NCBI GenBank assembly: GCA_029948255.1
Contig: JALIZF010001794.1
Coordinates: 434,001 to 498,000, forward strand
Direction of reading: 5' to 3'
DNA length: 64,000 nucleotides
Source: Telmatactis stephensoni
Taxonomy: Eukaryota; Cnidaria; Anthozoa; Actiniaria; Isophelliidae
A program made the position numbers and the translations under genes. The notes below the pieces were generated by a model. That model saw only the letters and a list, made by a program, of their open reading frames with translations. It was not told the origin of the DNA and did no database searches. Each line of letters opens with the position of its first letter. Position 1 is the first letter of the stretch. Positions 45,617-56,068 of the stretch are shown here, in pieces.

Positions 45617-46630
45617 TCAGAAGAGTTTGTTGAATGGGAAAGTCTTCTTCAGGTATTTACGATAATTACTGCTGAAGGTGAAACAAATCAAGGGATTGGT
45701 AAAGAGACTCATATAGGCAATGATTACGGTACATTCTCCCAAGATCCTGTAAAATGGCGCAATTGCAGCTGGGATAACTCTTTGCCACACAAAAACTACC
45801 ATAAAAAAGAAGATACGACTTGGAAACCAGCAGGCAAAAAAGCACGCCATGATTGTGAACGACATCTTGATGATCCCAATGTTACGCTTTCGTCTCCTCT
45901 TTTCGAAGTCCGTCGTTTGTTGTTCGGGTAGTTTCTGTCGTTTAATGCTACAAGCAATGGCTAGATACAGTGATGTAATGATGATCAACGGTGCGATGAA
46001 ATAAGCAATGAGAATTGTTAGACGAAAGATGGTTTCTGCCTTGATTGCATCAAAGTTTGCTGGCCACTTCATCTTGCATCGATTCACGTCAAAGTAGGGG
46101 ATCACTTGGTAGGTGAAGAAGTAGATGGAAGAGGTTGCTATGGCAATGACCCATATGACAGGAAGAGCTATGCGATTTTTGAGGAATCGTGGAATGGGCT
46201 TCATGGGAAACACTACAGCAAAGAAACGATCTAGTCCGATAGTCACATTGCTTAAAATGGATACAGCAAAACTAACATTTCGAAGAAATGGATAAGCCTT
46301 GCAAAGAATGTTCCCCAAAGTCCCTGCTACTCTCCATTCCTTGGAAAGTGTAATTAGCCTCGACAAATCAACAGGTATAGAAACAATAGAACCAACTATA
46401 TCAGACGATGCCATGTTGACGATGTGATAATTGACTGTAGAATGCATTTGTTTGTAACGAAGAACGATAGCAGTGATGTATGCATTGCCAACAACCGACA
46501 ACACAAGCACCAAGCTATACGAAACAAGGAATGAAATTCTTGCACTTTCTGGAATGACGATTGTCCATGATAAAGAAGTGTTCGAGGAAAATGTTTCATT
46601 CCCGAGGCTTGAGTTTCTCGTAATATTCAT
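45617..46630 (-). CDS. Class A (rhodopsin-like) GPCR 1, orphan
   Basis: A single-exon 337-residue receptor with seven hydrophobic segments. Landmarks: N-glycosylation sites in the first 20 residues, N49 (1.50, VVGNA), D77 (2.50), C110 and C185 for the TM3-ECL2 disulphide, D134-R135-F136 in place of DRY, W160 (4.50), P214 (5.50), CWFP at 267-270, and NPLICF in place of NPxxY. The third loop is short and basic (EKRRRKRN). The motif set fits a peptide-type rhodopsin-family receptor, but the ligand is unknown. Intronless class A receptors are common in anthozoans. The start ATG at 46630 leaves a sensible 30-residue N-terminus. Confidence 0.88.
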   Translation of the reverse strand: MNITRNSSLGNETFSSNTSLSWTIVIPESARISFLVSYSLVLVLSVVGNAYITAIVLRYKQMHSTVNYHIVNMASSDIVGSIVSIPVDLSRLITLSKEWRVAGTLGNILCKAYPFLRNVSFAVSILSNVTIGLDRFFAVVFPMKPIPRFLKNRIALPVIWVIAIATSSIYFFTYQVIPYFDVNRCKMKWPANFDAIKAETIFRLTILIAYFIAPLIIITSLYLAIACSIKRQKLPEQQTTDFEKRRRKRNIGIIKMSFTIMACFFACWFPSRIFFFMVVFVWQRVIPAAIAPFYRILGECTVIIAYMSLFTNPLICFTFSSNYRKYLKKTFPFNKLF

Positions 46631-47252
46631 TGCTGAGATCGAAGTATCAGGGCAGCTTTGCTATAGATATTCAGTAGGAGAATGAATGCTAGAAGTTTAA
46701 ATATGAGCGACTTCGCTTTTTACTTAGCACCTGTCTCAATTTTAAAATATAATGAGAGACTCGTCCATCAAATTAAATGCGCATTTATGTATTCCTATAA
46801 GTATGGTAAGACCTATCATTTAATAGGTTTTCGTGCTACTTGCCGCTGTCGAGGTTTGTTCAATATAAGAAGCCAGCAAATTAAGTGACCATCGATTTAT
46901 TACTGTACATAAACACTCTCTTGCCTCATGAGTACCATAATTTTCGAATACTGGTAGCCTACATTTGAATTGACAACATAACTCTTAACAAAATATTCAC
47001 GATATACATCTTTGACCGATTACAGGTGCAACGACTGAATAAGTAGGCTCACAACAGATAGATAACAAATAATTCAGCACCGGAAACATGCATGACAAAC
47101 ATAAAATCCTATTTTGTGCCTAAACGCCATGACTTGTGTACTTAAACTTTATTATTTTCTAGGTGATTATAATTCATATGCATTCATTTAATCTGCCATC
47201 AATCACACAAGTACTTATTGGCTAGTCAAATCACGAATACAAAATGAGCAGT

Positions 47253-47255
<3 letters not shown>
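46631..47255. other. Unassigned intergenic sequence
   Basis: AT-rich sequence upstream of GPCR 1. No domain-bearing ORF, repeat pair or clear promoter motif was found. Confidence 0.45.

Positions 47256-47331
<76 letters not shown>
47256..47331 (+). repeat. (GATA)n microsatellite, about 19 units
   Basis: Uninterrupted ATAG repeat followed by TATGCTTTATTCGCATGACC. The same junction sequence follows the shorter GATA run at 47662-47706, so these are tails of two related retrotransposon ends. Confidence 0.9.
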
Positions 47332-47661
47332 TGCTTTATTCGCATGACCTCAACATTTACAGGTATTGCTAAAGCTATATATTATGATTACATTAGGATT
47401 ACAAGATAGAATATGAAATATATTTTTTGACATAATTGTTTTGATATTATGACAAGAAACATTTTCTTTTATAAACAAACAGGAACAATAATGTAATATA
47501 AATTTCTAAATATAAACTAATGAGATGGAAAATATATATATATTTTTAATGAAAACTACACTATTAATGTGAGGAAATTGATGAATATTAATGAGACTAT
47601 TTTTCAAATGCTATTCCAATGTACGAAAATTACTGCTTGTTTTTAGAAAGTTCTTCTTGAC

Positions 47662-47699
<38 letters not shown>

Positions 47700-48550
47700 G
47701 TAGATATGCTTTATTAACATGACCTGTGGCTTTACAGATATTGTTAAAGCAAATTGAATAACATTAACATATGGCTAGTCATTAAACAATGGATTTAAAA
47801 TATAAAAATTGATCAATATGATAAAATATCAAGTAATTTAAAATATAATTTGGATGTACATATATAATGTTTTTGTATAAAATCTAAGAAATGATATATA
47901 TAGTAAAAATCAATAAATATCTCAAATGAAATCAATCAATAAATCAATGTGACTTAAATGATTAGATTAATCAATATGATAAAATATGAAAATATAGAAA
48001 AATTGAAAATTGATTCGAACGTACAAAGTATAAAATATATAGATATATAAGATAATATATGAAGTAACCTACTCAAGCATGGAATATCTTAATGGATTAT
48101 TTAGCAATTTTCTCTTTTCTCAGTTGGAAACATTTGTAAATAAAAATTGAGAAATAATATAGTGTTTGTTCATCTTTAGAATTCATTACAGTAGGTATAT
48201 TTCCATTTGACAAGATCGTTCTGTTTTTGTTTCTTAATTGAAAATCATTTCAGATTTTTTCGTATGCAGGACAATCACATATCATATGTTGCTCTGTTTC
48301 AACTACATTTTTATCACATAATAAGCACAATCTCTTATCAGGTGGGGTTTTAGGTTTTGAATATCGACCAGTTTCAATTAATAAAGTATGATTACTTATT
48401 CGTAATTTTGTGAATTGTCTTCTTTGGTCATAATTTCGGAGTACGTTAAGATAGTTTTCTTCTTGATAATTATTTTTAAAAGACTGGTAAAAGGTTAATT
48501 TAGGAGAATTTTGCAAGTGCAATTGCCATGTAACAGTATATTTTGATTTC

Positions 48551-48552
<2 letters not shown>
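47332..48552 (-). mobile_element. 3' fragments of a non-LTR retrotransposon with (TATC)n tails
   Basis: On the minus strand, 48552-48250 encodes about 100 residues with the motif TKLRISNHTLLIETGRY, followed by a zinc-finger-like CLLCDK and TEQHMICDCPAY. This is a layout familiar from the C-termini of LINE reverse transcriptases. Downstream the copy ends in GTCATGTTAATAAAGCATA and a TATC tail (47662-47706). A second truncated copy continues to the tail at 47256-47331. Both lack everything 5' of the C-terminus. Confidence 0.65.

Positions 48553-48646
<94 letters not shown>
48550..48646 (+). repeat. (GATA)n microsatellite, about 24 units
   Basis: A pure ATAG repeat immediately upstream (minus sense) of the LINE fragment. 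The translation LSIY repeats seen on the minus strand are spurious. Confidence 0.9.
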
Positions 48647-48809
48647 TATGGAGTGTAGCATCGACTGTTTCTTTGTATAATGGTCAGCGTGGATCATGTT
48701 TGATTTTGTGTTTTTATCAGTTGCCATCTAGCAAGAGCAATGCTTCCACAGGACGTCCACATTAATATATGGCACAGGGAGCCCAAACACTACAGGGAGT
48801 CCCTGCTCA

Positions 48810-49000
48810 ATAGTCCACTTTCGATATATGGTTGAGTTACCGCACACAAAGGAATCAATACGAGGCTCCGGGGAATAATGCTCAGTAGTAGTGCGTAACA
48901 ATTAAACTGTTGAGTCGCGCACCACTAAGTATTATTCCCCAGAGCCTCGAACTGATTCTTTTGTGTGTGGCATCTCAACTATACATCAAAAGTGGGCTAT
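48810..49000. repeat. MITE with ATAGTCCACTTTCGATATAT arms
   Basis: Arms of about 75 bp: ATAGTCCACTTTCGATATAT, CGCACACAAAGGAATCAATA and CGAGGCTCCGGGGAATAAT on the left are mirrored by ATTATTCCCCAGAGCCTCGA, TTCTTTTGTGTGTGG and AAAAGTGGGCTAT on the right. Same organisation as 21433-21577. Confidence 0.8.
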
Positions 49001-49240
49001 TGCCGACTTTCATATCCGAGCAGGGATATGGGCACAAGTCCCTAAATTATGATATTCAACACAAGACCCAATAGCCAGAAAAAAACACATCGAGTTATAA
49101 AAAATTCTAAAGTTTGGTGTTAATCAGATCAATATTGAACGACTTACAGCCATTGGCAAAAATTGTAAAATTTGTTGGGATAGTTGTCCCCACATTCCAA
49201 ACATTGTTTTTGTAAATTATGGCATATTTAAATATTTTGG
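49001..49240 (+). repeat. End of the 6725-7357 TIR family
   Basis: GAGCAGGGATATGGGCACAA, CAACACAAGACCC, AACACATCGAG and GTTTGGTGTTAATCAGATCA match the terminal and subterminal parts of the 6725-7357 element. The other end is not seen. The MITE at 48810-49000 may have inserted into it. Confidence 0.6.
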
Positions 49241-50597
49241 CAAAAGTTCTGATCTCATCTAGCTATAACCATGGGACCCTGGCTGCGTGTGAAGTTTCAT
49301 ATCGTCGATGTCAATGTTATCACAAAGAGTCTTGATCTCAATATCAGTAGCCGAGACTTTGTTCGAGACTGTGTTTGAATAACCCGCTCAAAACATGTGG
49401 TTTGACAAAATGCCAAACGGAAGGGATGGTTACGTTGGAAACTTCTTTGTAAAAACAATACCCTTCAAATTCGCTATTGAGCGTGCGTGGATGACCATTA
49501 AGAGCTAGTATCCCATACGCATAAAAAGCATTCACATTTTAAACTTAAATATTGAAGGAGAAAATTGATGACCGGATGCTCTTGACGAAAGAATAGGTAC
49601 TATCAATGCGTAGCGACGTAATTAAAGGCAAAGGTCCTGGTACTAACCTCCCATGCAGTCATGTGAAGGCAGCGAAAGTTCCTTGGAGTTTCAATAGGCC
49701 TGTATTTAATAGGCGCCCCGACATTCGAGGAAGGCAGAAGCAGGTCAGCCACTCACTTTGCAGAGACGTTTGCTACTTCAACTGTATACGTAGGTTGAGA
49801 GGACTGTACTTCGTCGCTGTTGTCTACGGGATTTTCAGCATCTAAAATTATTTTTGGTCGTAAAACTAATTAAAGGAAAATTGACATTGCCTCTGAAAGG
49901 ATTTGTGATATTTGTATGTCTGGACCTTTTATATATCAAGGTTCAGATTCGTCTCAAAGATGCCCGAATACTGAGGGTTTCTCAAAGTAGAACGTGCAAC
50001 TTTACACACTAAAAAAAGCGATTGTGCGGTTGTATCTTAAAGCTATAACTGTACTTCAACCTCCGGTTTAAGCGTATTTGAGCTCCTTTACTCAAAAATA
50101 AAGGTGATCTTCATGACATCTTTATACAGTAGCGTAAAGTAGTATTAGTAAAGCTTCTCCAACATCTTTACGGACCTTTACGCAACGTTAAGCAATGCTT
50201 AAAGCTTAAATGTCCGATTTCGTTTAGTACTGGTCAAGTACATGATTCAATGTTTAAGGATTCATTATATAATGTATAACAATTCCTTATTCACAGTATC
50301 AGAATTCTCTTTGTATACGGGTCCTGATATAACCAGATTTGCATACTCGGATGACTTGGCACGGTGAGTGAGCCTATTGTTTGTCGCGTGCCAAGGCTAT
50401 TCCAAATATGGTCACAACGACAACCAAAAGCTTGATACGGGATATGCCAAAACCCTTATAGCACCTTGTATTATCAGTAAACTATATGTATACGGATTCA
50501 TGATACAGTCTTATAAAACCCATTGCACGCAGTGCAGTAGACACATGAACCTATAGAGTGAGTATTTTTGAAGGGTTAAAGCCAGCAGTTAAAAATA
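49241..50597. other. Unassigned intergenic sequence
   Basis: About 1.36 kb with several short ORFs in every frame, none with a domain, signal peptide or paralogue. I see nothing I can support here. Confidence 0.4.
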
Positions 50598-50739
50598 GAG
50601 TGATTTCATGGCAGCCATGTTTGTGGGCAAGTACAGTAGACAGTTTTTGAATGAGAAAAGATTTTATTTCTCAGGGGAGAACAGGTCTATTATTTTGAGC
50701 ACAAACATGGCTGCCGTGAAATCCCTCTATACGCATGCA
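50598..50739. repeat. MITE with ATAGAGTGATTTCATGGCAG arms
   Basis: Arms of about 32 bp: ATAGAGTGATTTCATGGCAG and CCATGTTTGTG are mirrored by CACAAACATGGCTGCCGTGA and AATCCCTCTAT. The loop is non-coding. Confidence 0.75.
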
Positions 50740-50914
50740 ACGTAAACCAAGCCAACACTCGTCAAGTGACTCGTTTGGCGTATTGCCAGAGTTATTTAGT
50801 CTTTATTTGTCGTTTGGTAACTTTCGGTACTTCATTTGTCGTAAACATAATCCTTTTGTCCAATGTCATTACCGGTCAAACATTTAGTGGCAAGGTTCGT
50901 AAAAAATAGAATAG

Positions 50915-51115
50915 AATTTAAACTAGCTATTTCTAATAGAAAGTGAAATGCTGCGAGCAGAAAACACCTGGTGTATCCACGTTAGCAGAACTGTTCCCCT
51001 AAAACGTACGAAAGTACACCGCTTTGTCTGATATATCAAATGTTTCTTGTCTATCTCCTGTGCGTTGTGTGACGAACACTGCTAGTTGACCTTCAATATT
51101 GAACTACAAGGATCA
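50915..51115 (+). repeat. Dispersed repeat, copy A
   Basis: TTTCTAATAGAAAGTGAAAT, GCTGCGAGCA, GTATCCACGTTAG and CCTGTGCGTTGTGTGAC recur in the same order at about 53365-53545, inside the TIR element. About 75-80% identity by eye. No known family recognised. Confidence 0.65.
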
Positions 51116-51248
51116 GTGTCGGACACACACAGTTCAAAATACTTAGCACTTTGAGTAAAGCAATTTTTCAAACAATCTCAAACGGCTAGCGTTGGCAATG
51201 ATTATAAAACTAACTGATTTTAAAAAGCTAGTTTATTTAGGAAAAGAT

Positions 51249-51378
51249 GTGAATCGCTGATCGTATGTATCGCGTGTTCGTCTAGTGACATCCTTGAATC
51301 GACTCTCGATAAATTCTCTCGATACGGTATGGACTTGAACCGCTGATCGTATGTATCGCATGTTCGTCTAGTGATATC
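51249..51378 (+). repeat. Imperfect 84-bp tandem duplication
   Basis: CGCTGATCGTATGTATCGCG with TGTTCGTCTAGTGACATCC is repeated as CGCTGATCGTATGTATCGCA with TGTTCGTCTAGTGATATCC about 84 bases later. Confidence 0.75.
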
Positions 51379-51470
51379 CACAGATTACACTGTGTTCCGA
51401 ATAGGAGGCTACTCGCTTCGCTCGCAGCAATTAATGTAAATGTGCGATGATATTAAAGAACTAAGCTCGC

Positions 51471-51603
51471 GTTAAAAAACACAACTACAACCACATCAGA
51501 AAAATCTAAGCCCCAGGTGGGAACCGATAATCGGAAGGTCGTGAGTTAGCGGTTCCCAACTCATGGGGATCAGATTTTTCTGATGTGGTTGTAGTTGTGT
51601 TAA
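51471..51603. repeat. MITE with GTTAAAAAACACAACTACAA arms
   Basis: The left arm GTTAAAAAACACAACTACAA and CCACATCAGAAAAATCT is mirrored by AGATTTTTCTGATGTGG and TTGTAGTTGTGTTAAC. The loop contains AACCGATAATCGGAAGGTCG and GTTAGCGGTTCCCAACTC. It shares its right end GTTAAC with the next element. Confidence 0.75.
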
Positions 51604-52120
51604 CGCTAGTCCAGTCCCAGACTCTCTTTCTTGCCGCTCCAGGACTCGCGGAGAAAGAGAGTCCAGTATAACTTGCATGCGCATGGCAGTTTAGTGACCA
51701 CGCGATCACCACATTCATGTGGTGATCGCGTGGTTACAAATCCTAAAGTCATCTAATGATTCAAGATGGCTGAAGAAGAAAGTGTTTTGTATACACGATA
51801 TCAGTCTCATTTCGGAAAACCATTTGTTGATTCAGTGAGCTATGCACTTGGAAAAACCAACTATAATCTTTTACCAAAGTTTGAGCAGTTACGGGCCATT
51901 TACGGATGGACAGTTGTGAAAGACGTATTTGTGAATTTTTCGATACGCATCACTACCACTGCTACCAAACACTGACATTTGCATATTGCAAGCTCGCAAA
52001 ATACTAATTAATCCATTGATTGGCTCATTTTGCACATGCGCATGCAAGTTATACTGGACTCTCTTTCTCCGCGAGTCCAGGAGCGGCAAGAAAGAGAGTC
52101 TGGGACTGGACTATGTTAAC
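51599..52120. mobile_element. TIR element, about 520 bp, with a captured helicase-like fragment
   Basis: Near-perfect 88-bp terminal inverted repeats (GTTAACGCTAGTCCAGTCCC on the left, GGGACTGGACTATGTTAAC on the right) continue through CGCGGAGAAAGAGAGTCCAG and TTGCATGCGCATG. A 38-bp palindrome (51697-51734, ACCACGCGATCACCACAT arms) lies inside the left end. No transposase is visible, so the element is non-autonomous. It encloses the ORF listed next. Confidence 0.8.
51766..51975 (+). pseudogene. N-terminal fragment of a RecQ-like helicase, inside a TIR element
   Basis: A 69-codon frame opens with ATG in strong context (CAAGATGGCTGAAG). It includes KFEQLRAIYGWTVVKDVFVN, resembling the Q-motif-to-Walker-A approach (E/Q-x-L-x-A-I ... 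K-D-V-F-V) of RecQ-type DEAD helicases. The frame then leaves the family (FSIRITTTATKH) exactly where LPTGxGKS would be expected. Without the nucleotide-binding loop it cannot be an active helicase. The family call is tentative. Confidence 0.4.
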
Positions 52121-52139
52121 GCGTGCTTAGCTGTTCGCA

Positions 52140-52350
52140 AAAAAATTCACCCGAAGGGGAGTATGGGTAGAAATTGTTAAAAACAACAAAACCACACGAA
52201 TATCAACACGACATCCACATCTAGCTTGCTTTACCCTCATACAACAAAGAACTTCATTCAGTCTTGAAACCCAAAACGTGTGTTAGGTTTTGCATCTACC
52301 CATGCTCCCTTTCGGTCTAGTTGTGTGTGTTTTAGATCTCGACAATTTTC
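52140..52350. repeat. Diverged member of the 9516-9806 MITE family
   Basis: TTCACCCGAAGGGGAGTATG and GGGTAGAAATTGTT on the left are mirrored by CATCTACCCATGCTCCCTTT and CGGTCTAGTTG on the right. AACCACACGAATATC and CAAAGAACTTCATT are shared with 9516-9806. Confidence 0.65.
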
Positions 52351-52611
52351 ATGTATGTTAAAATAAATAGATTAATTTTTCGAAGCCAAAAGTAGGGTAA
52401 ATATTACGAAAACGTTTTAAAAAGATATCAATTCTCAGTTTAGATAATGTTTTATATTATAAATGTTTTCTTGGAAAATTAGTTTGAGTGATGTTTTCCA
52501 GTCTCAAACTTTCGCAAAATTTTACTTGTCTGGGAGCCGGGAAGATCAAAGAATTTACAAATTGTAAACATAACTCTTGAATAAAGTGGGTAGGCGACAA
52601 AGTCCATAAAA

Positions 52612-52652
52612 CTTTAATAAACGTTTCGACCGTTAATTGGACTTCATCAATA
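52612..52652 (-). ncRNA. Decayed hammerhead-ribozyme-like motif
   Basis: On the minus strand the order TTGATGA, a weak hairpin (AGTCCAATTAACGGT), then CGAAACGTTTATT follows the hammerhead core plan CUGAUGA - stem II - GAAAC, with a short palindromic stem III (AAACGTTT). The conserved C3 is T and stem II has a mismatch, so activity is unlikely. Such small hammerheads mark Penelope-like elements and retrozymes, where the plus strand reads ACGTTTCGrCC...CTTCATCA as here. It may equally be chance. Confidence 0.3.
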
Positions 52653-52679
52653 AATTAAAAGAACTAAAATATTAAAAAG

Positions 52680-53960
52680 GTATATTATATATGTTTATTT
52701 CATTTCACAAAGTTGATACAACTTGACCGGGTTTAAACCATAAACCTAAGGTATTTAGAAAGATGTTTCATAGAAAAGATTTGGCATGGTTATAACAAGT
52801 CATGGCGTCACTCCGACTACCTGCTACCTTACGAGTGGTGGGTGGTCATCAACATGAAGCTACCTTACAGTCATTCCAAATCTTTTCTATGAAATTATTA
52901 CATTGCTAAAGCTCTACGTAGGATATGTGCTGTTAGATAGTTAGATAATTTGAGGACCATCTCTAATGCGACGACATTATCCTTCGATACCTTGATAATA
53001 ATAATAATAATTGATTGCCAATAGTTAATAATAATTAATAATAATAATAATTGCCAATAAGAAGGGAGAGGAATATGCTGTAACAATTTCCTGGATAAGA
53101 GCCAAAGTATCCTTCTCCATTCTACTATCAGCTCTTCTATGTTTGAGAGGATCAAGAACAGTAAAACGATCTAATTTGAATTTGAGAGACATTGACTTTG
53201 AAGTGGAATCGTCAGTTGCCGAAATTAGTTAGAATTTTTTTATGTTTACCACGTATATTTTTAGCATAGTTTTATGGTGTTTTTTGTTTGTTTGTTTTAC
53301 TTTTGCTATTTTAATAAGAAGCACAATAATAATAATAAAATAATAAATAATAAAAAATAATAATACTAGACGTTTCTAATAGAAAGTGGAATGCTGCGAG
53401 CAAGAAAACAGTTGTTGTATCCACGTTAGGAGAATTGTTTCTCTAAAACTCACGAAAGAACACTGCTTTCTCTGATTATCAATTATTATGTTTGCCCCTG
53501 TGCGTTGTGTGACACTGCAGTTGAACTTCCAATATTGAGCTATTAAACAACACATACACAAGTTTTAGAATTGTACAAGTATGTTTTATTTAAATCTATT
53601 GCTTCAGTTTAACAGAGTCCCTGTGTCTGTTATAGCTTGTTCTGCAAAGGCCTTTAAGTACTTAGCATCTCCTTCTACTAGTATTCGATCGACTGTCTGA
53701 GTTGTCCACCGTGAAACAGGGCTCGAGTTAGCACATAACAGAGCTGAAAGTCTCATAAAAGCAGATTGTCTTCCGCTTGATACGTCGCTAAAGCGATCGT
53801 CCACCCACCACTCGTAAGGTAGCAGGCAGTCGGAGTGACGCCATGACTTGTTATAACCATGCCAAATCTTTTCTATGAAACATCTTTCTAAATACCTTAG
53901 GTTTATGGTTTAAACCCGGTCAAGTTGTATCAACTTTGTGAAATGAAAACATGAAATATA
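52680..53960. mobile_element. TIR element, about 1.28 kb, with a gene fragment in its ends
   Basis: Terminal inverted repeats of about 165 bp. On the left they run from TTTATTTCATTTCACAAAGT through CCGGGTTTAAACCATAAACC and AGTCATGGCGTCACTCCGAC to ACGAGTGGTGGGTGG (52845); the mirror image is at about 53800-53955. The middle has AT-rich repeats (AATAATAAT), a diverged copy of the 50915 repeat (53365-53545) and short ORFs only. The right edge runs directly into the 32-bp satellite. No transposase seen. Confidence 0.75.
53604..53880 (-). pseudogene. Protein-coding fragment overlapping the right TIR
   Basis: An open frame on the minus strand runs from inside the inverted repeat (YNKSWRHSDCLLPYEWWV) into unique sequence with SRWTTQTVDRILVEGDAKYL before a stop at 53604. 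The left TIR encodes the same peptide start in mirror orientation, then diverges after EWWV. The W-T-x-x-T-V-D-x-I-L-x-x-G-D pattern recalls proteins carried by some animal mobile elements, but I cannot name the family. Probably a captured or decayed gene piece. Confidence 0.4.
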
Positions 53961-53975
53961 TTAAAGGGGTAAATA

Positions 53976-55612
53976 AAAGGGGTACCTTTTTTCGTCAAAG
54001 GTATATTAAAGGGGTACCTTTTTTCGTCAAAGGTATATTAAAGGGGTACCTTTTTTCGTCAAAGGTATATTAAAGGGGTACCTTTTTTCGTCAAAGGTAT
54101 ATTAAAGGGGTACCTTTTTTCGTCAAAGGTATATTAAAGGGGTACCTTTTTTCGTCAAAGGTATATTAAAGGGGTACCTTTTTTCGTCAAAGGTATATTT
54201 AAGGGGTATCTTTTTTCGTCAAAGGTATATTAAAGGGGTACCTTTTTTCGTCAAAGGTATATTAAAGGGGTACCTTTTTTCGTCAAAGGTATATTTAAGG
54301 GGTACCGTTTTTCGTCAAAGGTATATTAAAGGAGTACCTTTTTTCGTCAAAGGTATACTAAAGGGGTACCGTTTTTCGTCAAAGGTATATTTAAGGGGTA
54401 CCTTTTTTCGTCAAAGGTATACTAAAGGGGTACCGTTTTTCGTCAAAGGTATATTTAAGGGGTACCGTTTTTCGTCAAAGGTATACTAAAGGGGTACCGT
54501 TTTTCGTCAAAGGTATATTTAAGGGGTACCTTTTTTCGTCAAAGGTATATTAAAGGGGTACCTTTTTTCGTCAAAGGTATACTAAAGGGGTACCTTTTTT
54601 CGTCAAAGGTATATTAAAGGGGTACCTTTTTTCGTCAAAGGTATATTAAAGGGGTACCTTTTTTCGTCAAAGGTATATTAAAGGGGTACCTTTTTTCGTC
54701 AAAGGTATACTAAAGGGGTACCTTTTTTCGTCAAAGGTATATTAAAGGGGTACCTTTTTTCGTCAAAGGTATATTAAAGGGGTACCTTTTTTCGTCAAAG
54801 GTATACTAAAGGGGTACCGTTTTTCGTCAAAGGTATATTTAAGGGGTACCTTTTTTCGTCAAAGGTATATTAAAGGGGTACCTTTTTTCGTCAAAGGTAT
54901 ACTAAAGGGGTACCTTTTTTCGTCAAAGGTATACTAAAGGGGTACCTTTTTTCGTCAAAGGTATATTAAAGGGGTACCTTTTTTCGTCAAAGGTATATTA
55001 AAGGGGTACCTTTTTTCGTCAAAGGTATATTAAAGGGGTACCTTTTTTCGTCAAAGGTATACTAAAGGGGTACCTTTTTTCGTCAAAGGTATATTAAAGG
55101 GGTACCTTTTTTCGTCAAAGGTATATTAAAGGGGTACCTTTTTTCGTCAAAGGTATATTAAAGGGGTACCTTTTTTCGTCAAAGGTATATTTAAGGGGTA
55201 CCTTTTTTCGTCAAAGGTATATTAAAGGGGTACCTTTTTTCGTCAAAGGTATACTAAAGGGGTACCTTTTTTCGTCAAAGGTATATTAAAGGGGTACCTT
55301 TTTTCGTCAAAGGTATATTAAAGGGGTACCTTTTTTCGTCAAAGGTATATTAAGGGGTACCTTTCTTCGTCAAAGGTATATTAAGGGGTACCTTTTTTCG
55401 TCAAAGGTATATTTAAGGGGTACCTTTTTTCGTCAAAGGTATATTAAAGGGGTACCTTTCTTCATCAAAGGTATATTAAAGGGGTACCTTTTATCGTCAA
55501 AGGTATATTAAAGGGGTACCTTTTATTCGTCAAAGGTATATTAAAAGGGTACCTTTCTTCATCAAAGGTATATTAAAGGGGTACCTTTCTTCATCAAAGG
55601 TATATTAAAGGA
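53976..55612 (+). repeat. 32-bp satellite array, about 51 units
   Basis: The unit GGGGTACCTTTTTTCGTCAA plus AGGTATATTAAA repeats from 53976 to 55612. Nearly every unit has a KpnI site (GGTACC) and a small hairpin (AAAGGTA against TACCTTT). Variants (CCGTTTTT, GTATACT, TATTTAAG) recur in short runs, which suggests block duplication. The last units (from about 55350) are shortened or carry TTTCTTC changes, as expected at an array edge. No spacers, so not a CRISPR. Confidence 0.95.
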
Positions 55613-55916
55613 GTACAGGATCTCGAGTGTGGGCTGAGTATCCCCGTACAAAATGCCTAGGAGTGCTCCCCCTGGAAATTGTTCTTGTTGCTTTACACCT
55701 AAAATTTACTGTCGTGGTAATAAAGATGTTATAAGGTAAAACAAGGGGATGGTAAATGACAGCAAATGTAATGTCTGTAATATTAAAAGTAAATTGGAAT
55801 TTATAGAATAGGCCACCTGTTTTGATAGCAAAGCTAAAATTAGGAATTGTCATTAATTCTGTTTTTTTTAAATCTCCATTTCTTTCTTTTATTAATACCA
55901 TGGGGGCGTAGTGTAT

Positions 55917-56068
55917 GGAGTGGTTTTCGTTTGAGTGGAAAACTTACGGCACCGTGCCGTCACCGTGTTGGTGCCGTATTGTCTATATATTTATTAAATA
56001 CATTCGTAATTTCTGCCGTAACTGTGCCGTGCCGTTTTCCTAGTCATAAGAAATCGGCTCCACTCTAT
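55917..56068. repeat. MITE with TGGAGTGGTTTTCGTTTGAG arms
   Basis: The left end GGAGTGGTTTTCGTTTGAG is imperfectly mirrored by TAAGAAATCGGCTCCACTC. The core has TACGGCACCGTGCCGTCACC and GCCGTAACTGTGCCGTGCCG, as in 5290-5444. Confidence 0.65.

Noticed and set aside
48500..48727. ORF with LSIY repeats
   Set aside because: Direct translation of the (GATA)n microsatellite.
53976..55612. CRISPR-like regular repeats
   Set aside because: The 32-bp units are head to tail with no unique spacers and the context is an animal genome, so this is a satellite.
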